A stretch of DNA of 64,000 nucleotides from UBA5336 sp039818165. GTDB lineage: Bacteria > Pseudomonadota > Alphaproteobacteria > Caulobacterales > Hyphomonadaceae. Shown here piece by piece: positions 17,586 through 28,364 of this stretch (its first letter is position 1; every line of letters begins with the position of its first letter). The stretch is taken from positions 227,204-291,203 of the forward strand of contig JBCBUL010000002.1 in the NCBI GenBank assembly GCA_039818165.1, given 5' to 3'. Under the pieces are notes generated by a model. It made no database searches. It was not told the DNA's origin and was given only the letters and a program-made list of their open reading frames with translations. The translations under genes were made by a program, and so were the position numbers.

Positions 17586-19298
17586 ATGGCGACGAAATCG
17601 ACACTCGCGGCGTTCGCCGAACGCGTTCCCCTGCCGGATTGGCGCTCAAGTGATCTCTCGAATATGAGCCCGAGTGACCTTCGGGTCGAAGCGTTGGCGG
17701 GTCTGACCGTGGCACTCGCGCTGGTGCCGGAAGCCGTCGCTTTCGCATTTGTAGCGGGTGTGCACCCCCTGGTGGGGCTCTATGCAGCGTTCATCGTGGG
17801 TCTCATCACAGCGCTCATCGGCGGTCGCCCCGGTATGATCTCCGGTGCAACCGGGGCCCTGGCCGTGGTGATGGTCGCCCTCGTGGCCGAGCACGGCGTA
17901 GAGTACCTCTTCGCGACGGTCATCCTGATGGGCATTCTCCAATTGCTCGCGGGCGCGTTCCGTCTCGGCAAATTTATTCGGCTCGTGCCCCATCCGGTGA
18001 TGCTTGGATTTGTGAATGGCCTCGCCATCGTGATCTTCCTGGCCCAACTCGGCCAGTTCCAGGTGCCGGGCACCGCCACACCGGACGGTCACTCTATGCT
18101 GCCCAATGGCGAGTGGCTTTCGGGCACAGCGCTCGCCCTCATGTTGGGGCTTACGGGGCTGACCATGGCGATCATCGTGCTCCTGCCGAAGGTCACAAAG
18201 GCCATCCCGGCGCCCTTGGCCGGCATTGTGGTGGTTGCAGCCATCGTGATTGGCTTCGGGCTTGATGTATCCACCGTTGGCGACCTGGCCTCAATTCAAG
18301 GCGGCCTGCCCCAGTTCCACATCCCGTTCACCACCGCCACTGAGCCGGTGTTCGGAGCCTATGAGTGGCCGGGCGGCCCGGCGGACTTTGCGCCGCTGGC
18401 GCCTCTCAACCTTGAGACGCTCGGGATCATCTTTCCCTACGCCCTGATCCTGGCGGCCATCGGCCTGATCGAAAGCCTGCTGACGCTGAACCTCGTGGGC
18501 GAGATGACCGGCAAGCGCGGCGGCGCGTCCAAGGAATGCCTGGCCCAGGGTACAGCAAATGTCGTGACAGGGTTCTTCGGTGGCATGGGCGGGTGCGCCA
18601 TGATCGGCCAGTCCATGATCAACGTGAAATCGGGCGGGCGTACGCGCGTCTCCGGCACGCTGGCGGCGCTCTTCTTGCTGGCGTTTATTCTCGTGGGCTC
18701 AAGCTTGATTGAACAGATCCCGCTAGCAGCGCTGGTGGGTGTCATGTTCATGGTTGTGATCGGCACGTTTGCCTGGAACTCTCTGCGCATCATGCGGAAA
18801 ATCCCGCTCACCGATGCGTTCGTCATCATTCTCGTGACCGCCGTGACGGTGCAGTATGATCTGGCCATCGCTGTGATCGTCGGCGTGATCGTCTCTGCCC
18901 TGGCCTTCGCCTGGTCCAATGCGAAGGAAATCCGGTGCATTGAACGCGATTCTATCCGCACGCCCGGTGCAAAGGTCTATGAGATCGAAGGTGCGCTCTT
19001 CTTCGGCTCCACCGATGGGTTCGCGGAGATTTTCACGCCGGAGGAAGACCCCGACACCGTGATCGTGGACTTTGCCCGCTCGCGCGTAGTCGACCAATCC
19101 GCCCTTCAAGCGATTGAAGACCTCGCGGCAAAGTATGACGCTTTGGGCAAGACGCTTCAGTTGCGCCACCTGACCCGCGATTGCCACGCGCTCTTGTCAC
19201 GTGCCGGCCAATTGATGATCGATAGCGATGACGACCCGGATTACGCCGTTGCGGCCGATTACGCCGTGCGTCCCGGCCGCTTCGGCGGGGCGCACTGA
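17586..19298 (+). CDS. SulP family anion transporter with STAS domain
   Basis: A 570 aa inner-membrane protein. The ATG at 17586 is used; the frame is open to 17394 but that part overlaps glnD. The membrane part contains AGLTVALALVPEAVAFAFVAG, LIGGRPGMISGATGALAVV and VVTGFFGGMGGCAMIGQSMI, typical of SulP. The last about 120 residues form a STAS domain with VDFARSRVVDQSALQAIEDL. SulP members carry sulfate, bicarbonate or other anions; the substrate is not resolved here. Its stop is 4 nt from the convergent SDR gene. Confidence 0.93.
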   Translation: MATKSTLAAFAERVPLPDWRSSDLSNMSPSDLRVEALAGLTVALALVPEAVAFAFVAGVHPLVGLYAAFIVGLITALIGGRPGMISGATGALAVVMVALVAEHGVEYLFATVILMGILQLLAGAFRLGKFIRLVPHPVMLGFVNGLAIVIFLAQLGQFQVPGTATPDGHSMLPNGEWLSGTALALMLGLTGLTMAIIVLLPKVTKAIPAPLAGIVVVAAIVIGFGLDVSTVGDLASIQGGLPQFHIPFTTATEPVFGAYEWPGGPADFAPLAPLNLETLGIIFPYALILAAIGLIESLLTLNLVGEMTGKRGGASKECLAQGTANVVTGFFGGMGGCAMIGQSMINVKSGGRTRVSGTLAALFLLAFILVGSSLIEQIPLAALVGVMFMVVIGTFAWNSLRIMRKIPLTDAFVIILVTAVTVQYDLAIAVIVGVIVSALAFAWSNAKEIRCIERDSIRTPGAKVYEIEGALFFGSTDGFAEIFTPEEDPDTVIVDFARSRVVDQSALQAIEDLAAKYDALGKTLQLRHLTRDCHALLSRAGQLMIDSDDDPDYAVAADYAVRPGRFGGAH

Positions 19299-19302
19299 TC
19301 TC

Positions 19303-20007
19303 CTAAAGGTCGCGAAAGGCGATGCGCAGGCCGGTGCGGGTTTCCGAGGCTTCCAGAAGATCACACAGGGGCCCCGCCACGCTTTCTGGCGTTGGTAGGG
19401 TTTCAGGATCTTCGCCCGGCATGGCATCGAAGCGCATTTCCGTGCGGGTTGCTCCCGGATCATAGAGGTTCACCCGAAGCTCGGTCTGTTCATTTTCCTC
19501 GGCCCAGGCATGGATCAGCCCCTCCAGACCCGCTTTCGACGCCTGGTAGGGTCCCCAGAACGCCCTTGGCCGCGGCACCACGCCGGACGTGACGAACACC
19601 GCACGCGGCGCGTCTGACTTAGCTAGAAGCGGCGCCATGGACCGGATCAGCCGCCAATTCGCCGTCAGGTTTACATTCAACGTCTCTTCAAACTGGCGCA
19701 CGCCAATCGTCTGAAGCGGCCCCAGCGTGCCAAGCACGCCCGCATTGCCGAGCAACCCATCCAACCGTCCGAACCGGTCGCTTAGAATTTGCCCCAGGGC
19801 ATCGATGGATTTGCCATCCGACAGATCCATGGGAACAAAGGTTGCAGCATGCCCTTCCGCCTTCGACTCATCATCGAGGGACTCCAGCGCCTTTTTGGAT
19901 CGCGCCAGCCCGATGACATGATGACCGCGCCGTGCCAGATCGATGACAGCAGCCCGGCCAATACCGCGCGATGCCCCGGTGACGAGGACCAGTCTTTTGT
20001 CGGTCAT
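19303..20007 (-). CDS. Short-chain dehydrogenase/reductase
   Basis: A 234 aa SDR. The NAD(P) motif VTGASRGIGRAAV is at residues 9-21, the LLGNAGVLGTLGP block near 83, and the catalytic Tyr-Lys pair in WGPYQASKAGLEGL near residue 153. A Ser for the triad appears in FVTSGVV. It is the last gene after purF with about 11 nt between them, an order often seen in alphaproteobacteria (radA-cvpA-purF-SDR). Substrate unknown. Confidence 0.92.
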   Translation of the reverse strand: MTDKRLVLVTGASRGIGRAAVIDLARRGHHVIGLARSKKALESLDDESKAEGHAATFVPMDLSDGKSIDALGQILSDRFGRLDGLLGNAGVLGTLGPLQTIGVRQFEETLNVNLTANWRLIRSMAPLLAKSDAPRAVFVTSGVVPRPRAFWGPYQASKAGLEGLIHAWAEENEQTELRVNLYDPGATRTEMRFDAMPGEDPETLPTPESVAGPLCDLLEASETRTGLRIAFRDL

Positions 20008-20018
20008 GGCTCAGTCCT

Positions 20019-21488
20019 CTAGCCGACCACGCGCAGGGGCGGCTCATCGAGCAGGGAAAGCTGAAAATTCTTGTCGCCTTGCTGGCGGTCCCGGTCCACC
20101 AGTCGCGTTGGATAATTGCCCGTGAAGCAATGGTCGGCGAACTGGGGATGCTCGGTATCGCGCTCCAAGCCGCCAATCGCAGTGTAGAGCCCGTCCACGG
20201 AAAGGAAGCCCAGACTGTCGACGCCAAGCGATATCCGCATCTCTTCCAGCGTCGAATCGGCTGCGAGCAACTCGCTACGCTTGGCCATGTCTATGCCGTA
20301 ATGGTCGGGATGCTGAATCGGCGGGCTGGCGGAGCGGAAATGGATTTCCCGGGCCCCAGCGTCACGCACCATCTGAACGATCTTGCGCGATGTCGACCCA
20401 CGGACGATGGAATCGTCCACAAGAAGCACACGCCGCCCTTCAAGGACGGCGCGGTTTGGGGAGTGTTTCTTGGAGACCGAAAGCTCCCGCTCGATCTGGG
20501 TCGGCTCGATGAATGTGCGCCCGATATAGTGGTTTCGAATGATGCCGAGCTGGAAGGGCACGCCGCTTTGCTCGCTGAAACCGATCGCCGCCGGCACACC
20601 GCTGTCGGGAACCGGAACAATCACATCCACATCAGCGGGCGTTTCTTTGGCCAATTCATGACCCATGCGCCGACGCACTTCGTACACACTGCGCCCCTGC
20701 ACGACCGAGTCGGGGCGGGCGAAGTAGACATATTCAAAAACACAAGGCTGGGCCGGGCGGACCGGGAACGGGCGAAGGCTTTCAACCCCCTCATCGGTGA
20801 TGACGACCACTTCCCCGTTTTCGATCTCGCGAATGAACTCCGCGCCAATGATATCCAGGGCGCACGTCTCCGAGGCCAGAATATATGCGCCGCCGAGCTT
20901 ACCGAGCACAAGCGGGCGCAAACCAATTGGATCGCGCGCGCCGATCAGCATGGTTTCCGTCAGGCCGACCAGCGCATAGCCGCCGTCAATGCGCTGCATG
21001 GCGTCCACAACCCGCTCCACCACGCCGCTGCCGCCAGACCGGGCGACGAGTTGCAGCAAGACTTCCGTATCCATGGTCGATTGGAAGATGCAGCCATCGG
21101 CGACAAGCTCTTTGCGAAGCACCCTCGCATTGGTGAAATTGCCGTTGTGGGCGACAGCGAACCCACCGGTCGCAAGGTCCGCAAAGATCGGCTGAATGTT
21201 CCGAAGGGCTAGGCCGCCCGAGGTGGAATACCGATTATGGCCGATGGCTGCTGTGCCGGGTAGCCGCTCGAGGAGGTCGCTACCCCCGAAATTCTCTCCG
21301 ACGAGGCCGAGGTGGCGCTCATTGTGGAAGAGCTTCCCGTCGAATGTCGCGATCCCGCAAGCTTCCTGTCCGCGATGTTGGAGCGCATGCAAGCCAAGGG
21401 CTGTCAGGAGTGCGGCTTCCGGGTGACCGTGGACGCCGAATACGCCGCATTCCTCCCGGGGCTTGTCGTCATCATGGTCCCAGAACAT
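20019..21488 (-). CDS. purF: Amidophosphoribosyltransferase
   Basis: A 489 aa enzyme for the first committed step of purine synthesis. After a short propeptide comes ECGVFGVHGH, whose Cys becomes the N-terminal nucleophile of the glutamine amidotransferase domain. RYSTSGG, the PRPP-binding block RVLLVDDSIVRGSTSRKIV near residue 360 and FRSASPPI are present. ATG at 21488 is preferred: GGAGG lies 8 nt upstream, too close to a TTG two codons earlier. It lies between cvpA and the SDR gene. Confidence 0.97.
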   Translation of the reverse strand: MFWDHDDDKPREECGVFGVHGHPEAALLTALGLHALQHRGQEACGIATFDGKLFHNERHLGLVGENFGGSDLLERLPGTAAIGHNRYSTSGGLALRNIQPIFADLATGGFAVAHNGNFTNARVLRKELVADGCIFQSTMDTEVLLQLVARSGGSGVVERVVDAMQRIDGGYALVGLTETMLIGARDPIGLRPLVLGKLGGAYILASETCALDIIGAEFIREIENGEVVVITDEGVESLRPFPVRPAQPCVFEYVYFARPDSVVQGRSVYEVRRRMGHELAKETPADVDVIVPVPDSGVPAAIGFSEQSGVPFQLGIIRNHYIGRTFIEPTQIERELSVSKKHSPNRAVLEGRRVLLVDDSIVRGSTSRKIVQMVRDAGAREIHFRSASPPIQHPDHYGIDMAKRSELLAADSTLEEMRISLGVDSLGFLSVDGLYTAIGGLERDTEHPQFADHCFTGNYPTRLVDRDRQQGDKNFQLSLLDEPPLRVVG

Positions 21489-21520
21489 CGACAAGTCCTC
21501 CGTGTGCCTACGAAATTGCG

Positions 21521-22061
21521 TCAGCTGTTATCCGGCTCAGCCGCGTCCGGCAATGCCTCGGCGCCATATTCCGCGAGTCGGGGTGCGTTTTCTATGATGT
21601 AATCTGCATGGGATGAAAGCGAAGGGTAAAGCATCGCCTCGCGGACATCTTCCGGCAGGTTGTCCGCATCAACGCCGAGTTGAAGGATCACGACACCAAA
21701 AAGAACGGCAGCGTACCCCCGTGCCAGGCCAAAGGCGACGCCCGCGATCCGGTCAATGAACGAGACCCCATCGGGTCCGTGAATATTGCGCGAAAGCTTG
21801 TGCCCGAGCCAGGCCACCGTGGCATACACGATCACAAATACGACCACCATGATGATGATATCGGGCAACCAGCCAGACGCTGCGTCGGACATCATGCCCG
21901 CCACGGGCTCGCGCAAAGCACTGCGGGCGAAGTACGCCGCAGTGAACGCGCAGATAAACGCGCCCAGCGTTGCAAGCTCACGAATGAAGCCACGCGCGAG
22001 CGCCATCAGCGCTGACAGGATCACGAGCGTAATCACCGCGGCATCGAAGGGCGTGAGCGCC

Positions 22062-22069
<8 letters not shown>
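21521..22069 (-). CDS. cvpA: CvpA family membrane protein
   Basis: A 182 aa protein with four hydrophobic helices, starting MIEALTPFDAAVITLVILSA. The GFIREL block after the first helix and the VSFIDRIAGVAFGLARGYAA block near residue 110 are typical of CvpA, a membrane protein once linked to colicin V production. The chosen ATG at 22069 overlaps the end of radA by 8 nt; an ATG at 22078 is also possible. The radA-cvpA-purF order is conserved in many proteobacteria. The C-terminal tail is acidic. Confidence 0.9.
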
Positions 22070-23438
<1,369 letters not shown>

Positions 23439-23586
23439 GCGTTTCGGGATAAGGGTATTTTGAGGCAGGGTGAAGGCAGTAACTCAACGAGTGACACAGC
23501 CGCAGATTGTAGACGGTCGCATCGCGTTTCTTTCTCTCTTATACATTATAGCGCACACAAAAGAGTTACTGCCGAGCCCCCACCAA

Positions 23587-23997
23587 ATGTACCGTCTCGC
23601 CTATGTCAGTCTTGCCCGGGAGAACCTGAAGGACGATGACATCGCCCATATCCTCGATGTCTCCGTGAACAACAATTACGAGCGCTTTATCACGGGCTTC
23701 CTCGTGCAGGCGCACGGGCGGTTCATGCAGGTGCTGGAAGGCGAAGAAGCGGAAGTGCGCCTCACCTATGAGAAGATACTGGAAGATCACCGACACACGG
23801 GCGTCACCCAGATTATTGGGGAATCCATCAAGGAACGTGCCTTTCCGGACTGGTCCATGAATTATCACAGGGTGGACGGGCCAGCAGGGTCAGCAACCAT
23901 GGTTGTTCGCCGCGATGAGCCCGTTGACTCGCTGATGCCAGCCACCACCCCGAGAGACCTGCTCTACCTGTTCGGCAAATTCATCACGATGCGCTGA
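23587..23997 (+). CDS. Short BLUF-domain blue-light photoreceptor
   Basis: A 136 aa protein starting MYRLAYVSLAREN; the frame is open from 23470 but the earlier residues do not belong to the domain. The BLUF residues that contact flavin are all in register with AppA: Tyr6, Asn30, Gln48 (in FMQVLEG), Trp89 and Met91 (in PDWSMNY), so light activation is likely to work. The protein is little more than the BLUF core plus about 40 C-terminal residues, so it would signal through a partner. It is divergent from radA and its stop overlaps the maf gene by 14 nt on the opposite strand. No obvious output gene is adjacent. Confidence 0.9.
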   Translation: MYRLAYVSLARENLKDDDIAHILDVSVNNNYERFITGFLVQAHGRFMQVLEGEEAEVRLTYEKILEDHRHTGVTQIIGESIKERAFPDWSMNYHRVDGPAGSATMVVRRDEPVDSLMPATTPRDLLYLFGKFITMR

Positions 23998-24556
23998 TCC
24001 CGGCAGCCTGAAGCAGGTTGCGCGTTTCAAACAGGGGAAGCCCCACAATCGCGCTGTAACTGCCTCGAATCTTCGGGATGAAGGCCCCGGCAGGTCCCTG
24101 GATCGCATACCCGCCTGCCTTGCCCTCCCAATCGCCAGAGGCGATGTAGCCGTCGATCTCCTGCGAAGAAAGACGCTTAAAAGCCACGACGGAATCAACG
24201 GTCCGGGTCATAATCCGGCCGTCGGCACCGCGCACAGCGACCCCGGTGTAAACGTGGTGATTGCGTCCAGACAGCAAGGAGAGACACTCGCGCGCCTGAG
24301 CCTCGCTTTCCGCCTTGGGTAAGATACGGCGCCCAACAGCCACCACAGTATCCGCGGCCAATACCACGCCGGTTGCCGCTGTAGCCTCGGCTTTTTCCAA
24401 AGCAAGTCGCCCCGCAAGCATGCGCGGACGTTCGCCCGAGTGGGGCGTTTCATCAATATCGGCGGGCAGAACCTCGTCCGGCGTCAGGCCGATCTGGGCC
24501 AGCAAGTCCCGGCGCCGAGGGCTGGCGCTTGCAAGGATAAAACGTGGGCGGTCCAT
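23984..24556 (-). CDS. Maf family nucleoside triphosphate pyrophosphatase
   Basis: A 190 aa protein. FILASASPRRRDLLAQIGL at the start, VLAADTVV near residue 66 and DWEGKAGGYAIQGPAGAFI near residue 142 are diagnostic of Maf. These enzymes hydrolyse non-canonical or selected nucleotides to monophosphates. It is third in the infA-thioesterase-maf order on the minus strand, 6 nt after the thioesterase gene. Confidence 0.95.
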   Translation of the reverse strand: MDRPRFILASASPRRRDLLAQIGLTPDEVLPADIDETPHSGERPRMLAGRLALEKAEATAATGVVLAADTVVAVGRRILPKAESEAQARECLSLLSGRNHHVYTGVAVRGADGRIMTRTVDSVVAFKRLSSQEIDGYIASGDWEGKAGGYAIQGPAGAFIPKIRGSYSAIVGLPLFETRNLLQAAGISAS

Positions 24557-24562
24557 CGGGGC

Positions 24563-24982
24563 TTAGGTAATCTTGAAGGACGCGCTTGCCTGGGCGATGG
24601 GCGCCCCATCTGCCGTCAGCAGCGCCCGCGCAAAAGCCAGATCGCCGCCGAGCTTCACAGCTTCCGGCACAATCATGAGCCAACTGTCCAGTTTTGCGCC
24701 CCCGAGAAATTCTGTGTTGAGCGACACCGTTACCAAGCCTCCAATGTTGCGGTTTTCGGCTTTCAATGCCGCTGCGCATGACAGACCCATTGCATTGTCC
24801 GAAAGGCCCGCGATCAAGCCGCCGTGGACAAACCCTCTCGAATTGCAGTGGGCATCTCGCAGGTACACCGCCAGATCTACGCTTCGCGCGTTCACCCTTG
24901 AGAAAATGGGCTCCCAAGGGTCGGTGAACTTCGATTTGCGGAAATGGGGCGCGAAGCCATCGGGTGGAGCTTGCGCGCTCAT
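24563..24982 (-). CDS. PaaI-type hotdog thioesterase
   Basis: A 139 aa hotdog-fold protein. The motif RGFVHGGLIAGLSDNAMGLS near residue 50 carries the HGG turn and the Asp typical of PaaI-type acyl-CoA thioesterases, and VTVSLNTEFLG follows. The ATG lies 5 nt after the infA stop, so it is probably transcribed with infA and maf. Acyl substrate unknown. Confidence 0.9.
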   Translation of the reverse strand: MSAQAPPDGFAPHFRKSKFTDPWEPIFSRVNARSVDLAVYLRDAHCNSRGFVHGGLIAGLSDNAMGLSCAAALKAENRNIGGLVTVSLNTEFLGGAKLDSWLMIVPEAVKLGGDLAFARALLTADGAPIAQASASFKIT

Positions 24983-24987
24983 GGGGC

Positions 24988-25206
24988 TTATTTGAAGCGG
25001 TATGTGATCCGGCCCTTGGTCAGATCATAAGGCGTCATTTCTACCAGGACCTTGTCCCCGGTCAGGACCCGGATGCGGTTTTTGCGCATTTTGCCTGCGG
25101 TGTGCGCGATGATTTCGTGGTCGTTTTCAAGCTTCACACGAAACGTCGCATTGGGCAGCAGCTCCACCACCGTACCGTTGAACTCAAGTAGTTCTTCCTT
25201 TGCCAT
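24988..25206 (-). CDS. infA: Translation initiation factor IF-1
   Basis: A 72 aa protein of S1/OB fold, MAKEELLEFNGTVVELLPNA at the start and a C-terminal YDLTKGRITYRFK, nearly identical in pattern to other bacterial IF-1. The ATG at 25206 gives the standard length; the longer open frame to 25311 is not coding. IF-1 acts at the ribosomal A site during initiation. It heads the minus-strand group with the thioesterase and maf. Confidence 0.98.
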   Translation of the reverse strand: MAKEELLEFNGTVVELLPNATFRVKLENDHEIIAHTAGKMRKNRIRVLTGDKVLVEMTPYDLTKGRITYRFK

Positions 25207-25392
25207 TGATACTCCCGTCTGGCCGGCGCGGGCGTGCACCGCCCAAGATATGGGGTGCTTCGTAGCTTGGGTCGAGGGTTTGTAAAGCAGCGATACGCCG
25301 CTGAGGGGCATTCACGGCTGCCAGAGGCACCGCCAATCGCGACCAAATTGCAACAGAATGGCCTCGTTTCGGAAAAAAGGGATTTTCTCTAT

Positions 25393-25407
25393 TGATAATC
25401 ATTCGCA
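25393..25407 (+). promoter_or_regulatory. Candidate Fur box before the siderophore receptor
   Basis: The 15-mer TGATAATCATTCGCA matches the 7-1-7 Fur consensus TGATAATnATTATCA at 12 of the 14 fixed positions. It lies 46 nt before the receptor start at 25454, the usual place for repression by iron-loaded Fur. A Fur family gene is at 7.4 kb in the same window. Some alphaproteobacteria use other iron regulators, so the active protein is not certain. Confidence 0.7.
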
Positions 25408-25453
25408 TTTGCGGCAATAGGTTTTGCAAATGGTTCTCAAAGGCGATCTGCGT

Positions 25454-27634
25454 ATGACTTTCCCCTCCCACCGGCCGCTTCTGGCGTCCTTGCTGCTCAG
25501 TTCAACCCTTTTGGGTGTCCATCAAATGGCGCACGCGCAGGAGACCGATGAGCTTGTCCAAGACCAGATCGTAGTGGTCGGCAAGGTACTGTATGCGGAC
25601 CAAATTAATGCGCTGAAAGCGCCAACTCCCATCATCGACGTGCCCCAGAGCCTGTCGATTGTGACCGCTGACGATATTGCGAAGCGTGGGTTCAACAGCG
25701 TTGGGGATGTTATCAACTACACACCGGGCGTGAACAATTCCCAGGGTGAAGGCCACCGGGATGCGGTCGTATTCCGCGGTATCCGCTCGACGGCGGCGTT
25801 CTTTGTCGATGGTGTACGCGACGACGTTCAATACTACCGCCCGCTCTACAACATCGAACAGATTGAAATCCTGCGCGGCCCCAATGCCCTGCTGTTTGGG
25901 CGCGGCGGCACCGGAGGCATTCTCAACCGCGTCACGAAGAAGGCTCAGATTAGTGAGCAGTTCACGGGCTATGCAGCCGGCATCGACACGTTTGGCGGAT
26001 TTGAAGGTTCCATCGACAGCAACTTCGCTGTCACCGACACGGTGGGTGTCCGCGTCAACGCCTACTACCAGAGCCTCGAAAACTACCGGGATTTCTTCGA
26101 TGGCGACAATTACGGCATCAACCCAACGGCCCGGATTGCGCTCTCGCCAGCCACAACCCTGGACGTCTCACTGGAATATATCGACCAGGAACGCTTTGTA
26201 GATCGCGGTATCCCCACCGGGTCGAATGGTGAACCGGTGGACGCGTTTGAAGACATCGTCTTTGGCGATCCAGAGTTGAACACCACAACCCATGAGGCGG
26301 TGGTTCTGCGCGCGCAGCTTCAGCATGAGTTTTCAGACCGTTTCAAGGGCATCGTCACCGCCTCCTATGGAGATTATGACAAGGCCTACACGAACTTCTA
26401 CGCATCGGGTTACAATCAGGCCCTCAACCCCGACTTCGTCACGCTTGATGGTTATGTGGACACGACCCAACGCGAGAACTTCATTCTGTCGGGTAATATT
26501 GTTGGCGACTTCTCAACCGGCGGCATCAATCACACTCTGATTGCCGGGGCTGAATATATCGACACCCAGAACGACAATGACCGGTTCAACGCCCGGTGGA
26601 GCACCAATGGGTTCACCGATGACAATGAGATCTTCGCAATCCAGCGACCGCTCGATCTGCGCGGCGGCGTGGGCAACGGCTTCAACAATTTCGTCGATCC
26701 GATCACGGGCGTTATCAGCGGGGCGGGTGAGCCCACCACAAATGACTTCACGGTAAACCTGAACGATCGCACCGCGTCCGAGGTACAGGTCTACTCACTC
26801 TTCATCCAGGACCAGATAGAATTGTCGCCGATGTTTGACCTTGTTCTAGGCGGTCGGTTCGACAGCTTCGACCAGAGCACAGACAATCTCGCCGATCCGG
26901 CGAATGTAGTGACCACATCGCGGACGGACGAGAAGTTCTCACCGCGCGCCGGATTGATCTTCAAGCCACAGGAAAACATCTCTCTATACGCCGCCTACAG
27001 CGAAACCTTTCTGCCGCGTTCCGGCGAACAGTTTGCCAGCACGGGCAGTCTTGATCCCGATGAGTTTGAGAACACCGAGATTGGTGTGAAATGGGACTTT
27101 GCAGAGGGCCTGAGCCTGACAGCGGCCTATTTCCAGAACGAGGAAACCCGCGCGGCCCGCGACGATACGACCGGTGAAGACTTCGAAGTTCGCGGCACCG
27201 AGATCGAAGGATTCGAAATCCAACTCCTCGGCGACATTACAGAGAACTTCTTCCTGACAGCTGGCTATAGCTATCTTGACGGCGAGACCGACAATGGCGC
27301 TGAAATCCCTCGAGAATTACCCGAGAACATGTTCTCGATCTGGGGCAGCTATCAGGTGACGGACAAGTTCGGATTTGGATTGGGTGCCACCTATCAGGAT
27401 GACTCCTTCATCACCGATCTCGACATTGGCGATGACGCGTCAACCCATCCGACACTTCCCGCCTATACCCGTGTGGATGCGGCGGCCTATTACGATGTGT
27501 CAGACCGGCTGCGGGTGCAGCTCAACATCGAGAACCTTACCGATGAGACCTATTTCCCCGATTCCCACAGCACTCACCAGGCCACCGTCGGCGCGCCGCT
27601 GAACGCCACGCTTTCAGTGCGCGGGCGATTTTAG
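25454..27634 (+). CDS. TonB-dependent siderophore receptor
   Basis: A 726 aa outer-membrane receptor. A signal peptide (LLASLLLSSTLLGVHQMAHA) precedes the plug domain: TPIIDVPQSLSIVTADDI, FRGIRSTAAFFVDGVRDD, and IEQIEILRGPNALLFGRGG. The barrel ends in the typical aromatic terminus (SVRGRF). The plug pattern is that of the ferrichrome/ferrioxamine-type siderophore receptors. ATG at 25454 is chosen with AAAGG about 10 nt upstream; an ATG at 25430 is possible. A Fur box lies just upstream and a strong terminator just downstream, so it is probably a single-gene, iron-regulated unit. No ABC transporter for the siderophore is adjacent. Confidence 0.94.
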   Translation: MTFPSHRPLLASLLLSSTLLGVHQMAHAQETDELVQDQIVVVGKVLYADQINALKAPTPIIDVPQSLSIVTADDIAKRGFNSVGDVINYTPGVNNSQGEGHRDAVVFRGIRSTAAFFVDGVRDDVQYYRPLYNIEQIEILRGPNALLFGRGGTGGILNRVTKKAQISEQFTGYAAGIDTFGGFEGSIDSNFAVTDTVGVRVNAYYQSLENYRDFFDGDNYGINPTARIALSPATTLDVSLEYIDQERFVDRGIPTGSNGEPVDAFEDIVFGDPELNTTTHEAVVLRAQLQHEFSDRFKGIVTASYGDYDKAYTNFYASGYNQALNPDFVTLDGYVDTTQRENFILSGNIVGDFSTGGINHTLIAGAEYIDTQNDNDRFNARWSTNGFTDDNEIFAIQRPLDLRGGVGNGFNNFVDPITGVISGAGEPTTNDFTVNLNDRTASEVQVYSLFIQDQIELSPMFDLVLGGRFDSFDQSTDNLADPANVVTTSRTDEKFSPRAGLIFKPQENISLYAAYSETFLPRSGEQFASTGSLDPDEFENTEIGVKWDFAEGLSLTAAYFQNEETRAARDDTTGEDFEVRGTEIEGFEIQLLGDITENFFLTAGYSYLDGETDNGAEIPRELPENMFSIWGSYQVTDKFGFGLGATYQDDSFITDLDIGDDASTHPTLPAYTRVDAAAYYDVSDRLRVQLNIENLTDETYFPDSHSTHQATVGAPLNATLSVRGRF

Positions 27635-27655
27635 GGGGCATATAGCCCCCTAGCC

Positions 27656-27676
27656 TCCCCGGGCTTGACCCGGGGA
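27656..27676 (+). terminator. Rho-independent terminator after the siderophore receptor
   Basis: An 8-bp stem TCCCCGGG / CCCGGGGA with a 5-nt loop, followed by CGTTTTTGT. A second hairpin, AGGGGGC / GCCCCCT at 27633-27651, overlaps the receptor stop codon. Together they would end the receptor transcript. Confidence 0.8.
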
Positions 27677-27751
27677 CGTTTTTGTCAGGTGCGCCAGCCT
27701 TATATTCTCGGCCCGCCCCCCTTGGTACCGAGGCTATAGCACCGCGCGATA

Positions 27752-28237
27752 TCAGTTCGGGCAAGGCTCGCCGGGACCGTGGTTCACGTGCACCATGCCT
27801 TGGGCAAAAGGGCGGCCGTTTTGGCCAATCAACGTCACTTGGATATGGCACTGGCCGTCAAAGCGCAACTGAACTCCGTCCTGCATGGGGCGGCCGTTGT
27901 TACCACCCGAACTCATCGCAACGCCCTGTCCTGACATACCGTTGAACTGGCCCTGGATCATTGTCGTGCTGCTGCGGGCCACAAACCGACCGGTTGCATC
28001 CACCTGTGCTTGAAACGCTTCAGCACCCCGACCGTTTGGGATCGTATAATTCCACGTGCCGGAAAGCTGGGACAAGTTTGCGGCGCCGGGAGGCGTGAAG
28101 CCACGCTGGCTGTAGCTCCCGGGCTGTTGTTGGCCATATCCCGGCTGATGCTGGCCGTGACCGTAGCCCGACACCTGGGCGGAAGCGGCACCGGTGAAAG
28201 CGAGGGCGGCGGCGAGAAGGACGTTGAGGCGTTTCAT
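27752..28237 (-). CDS. Exported protein with Gly/Gln/Tyr-rich N-terminal segment
   Basis: A 161 aa protein with a signal peptide (RLNVLLAAALAFTGAASA). Directly after it is a low-complexity stretch rich in Gly, Gln, His, Pro and Tyr (repeating GYGQ/HQPGYG units), then a folded-looking region with TWNYTIPNGRGAEAFQAQVD, GQFNGMSGQG and FDGQCHIQVTLIGQ that ends GPGEPCPN. Two cysteines may pair. The ATG at 28237 is used; the longer frame upstream is not supported. No family recognised; likely periplasmic or surface. It faces the receptor terminator and lies alone. Confidence 0.75.
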   Translation of the reverse strand: MKRLNVLLAAALAFTGAASAQVSGYGHGQHQPGYGQQQPGSYSQRGFTPPGAANLSQLSGTWNYTIPNGRGAEAFQAQVDATGRFVARSSTTMIQGQFNGMSGQGVAMSSGGNNGRPMQDGVQLRFDGQCHIQVTLIGQNGRPFAQGMVHVNHGPGEPCPN

Positions 28238-28364
28238 GGGTCTGTTTCCTTGAGAAATTGAGTTCGCTCCATCAGCGACACGATCAACATGCCAAGACCG
28301 CGCGAAGGGGGATGTGAGCTGGTTCACACCCACTCATTTTCTCTCTGCGAATCGTCCCCGCCCC

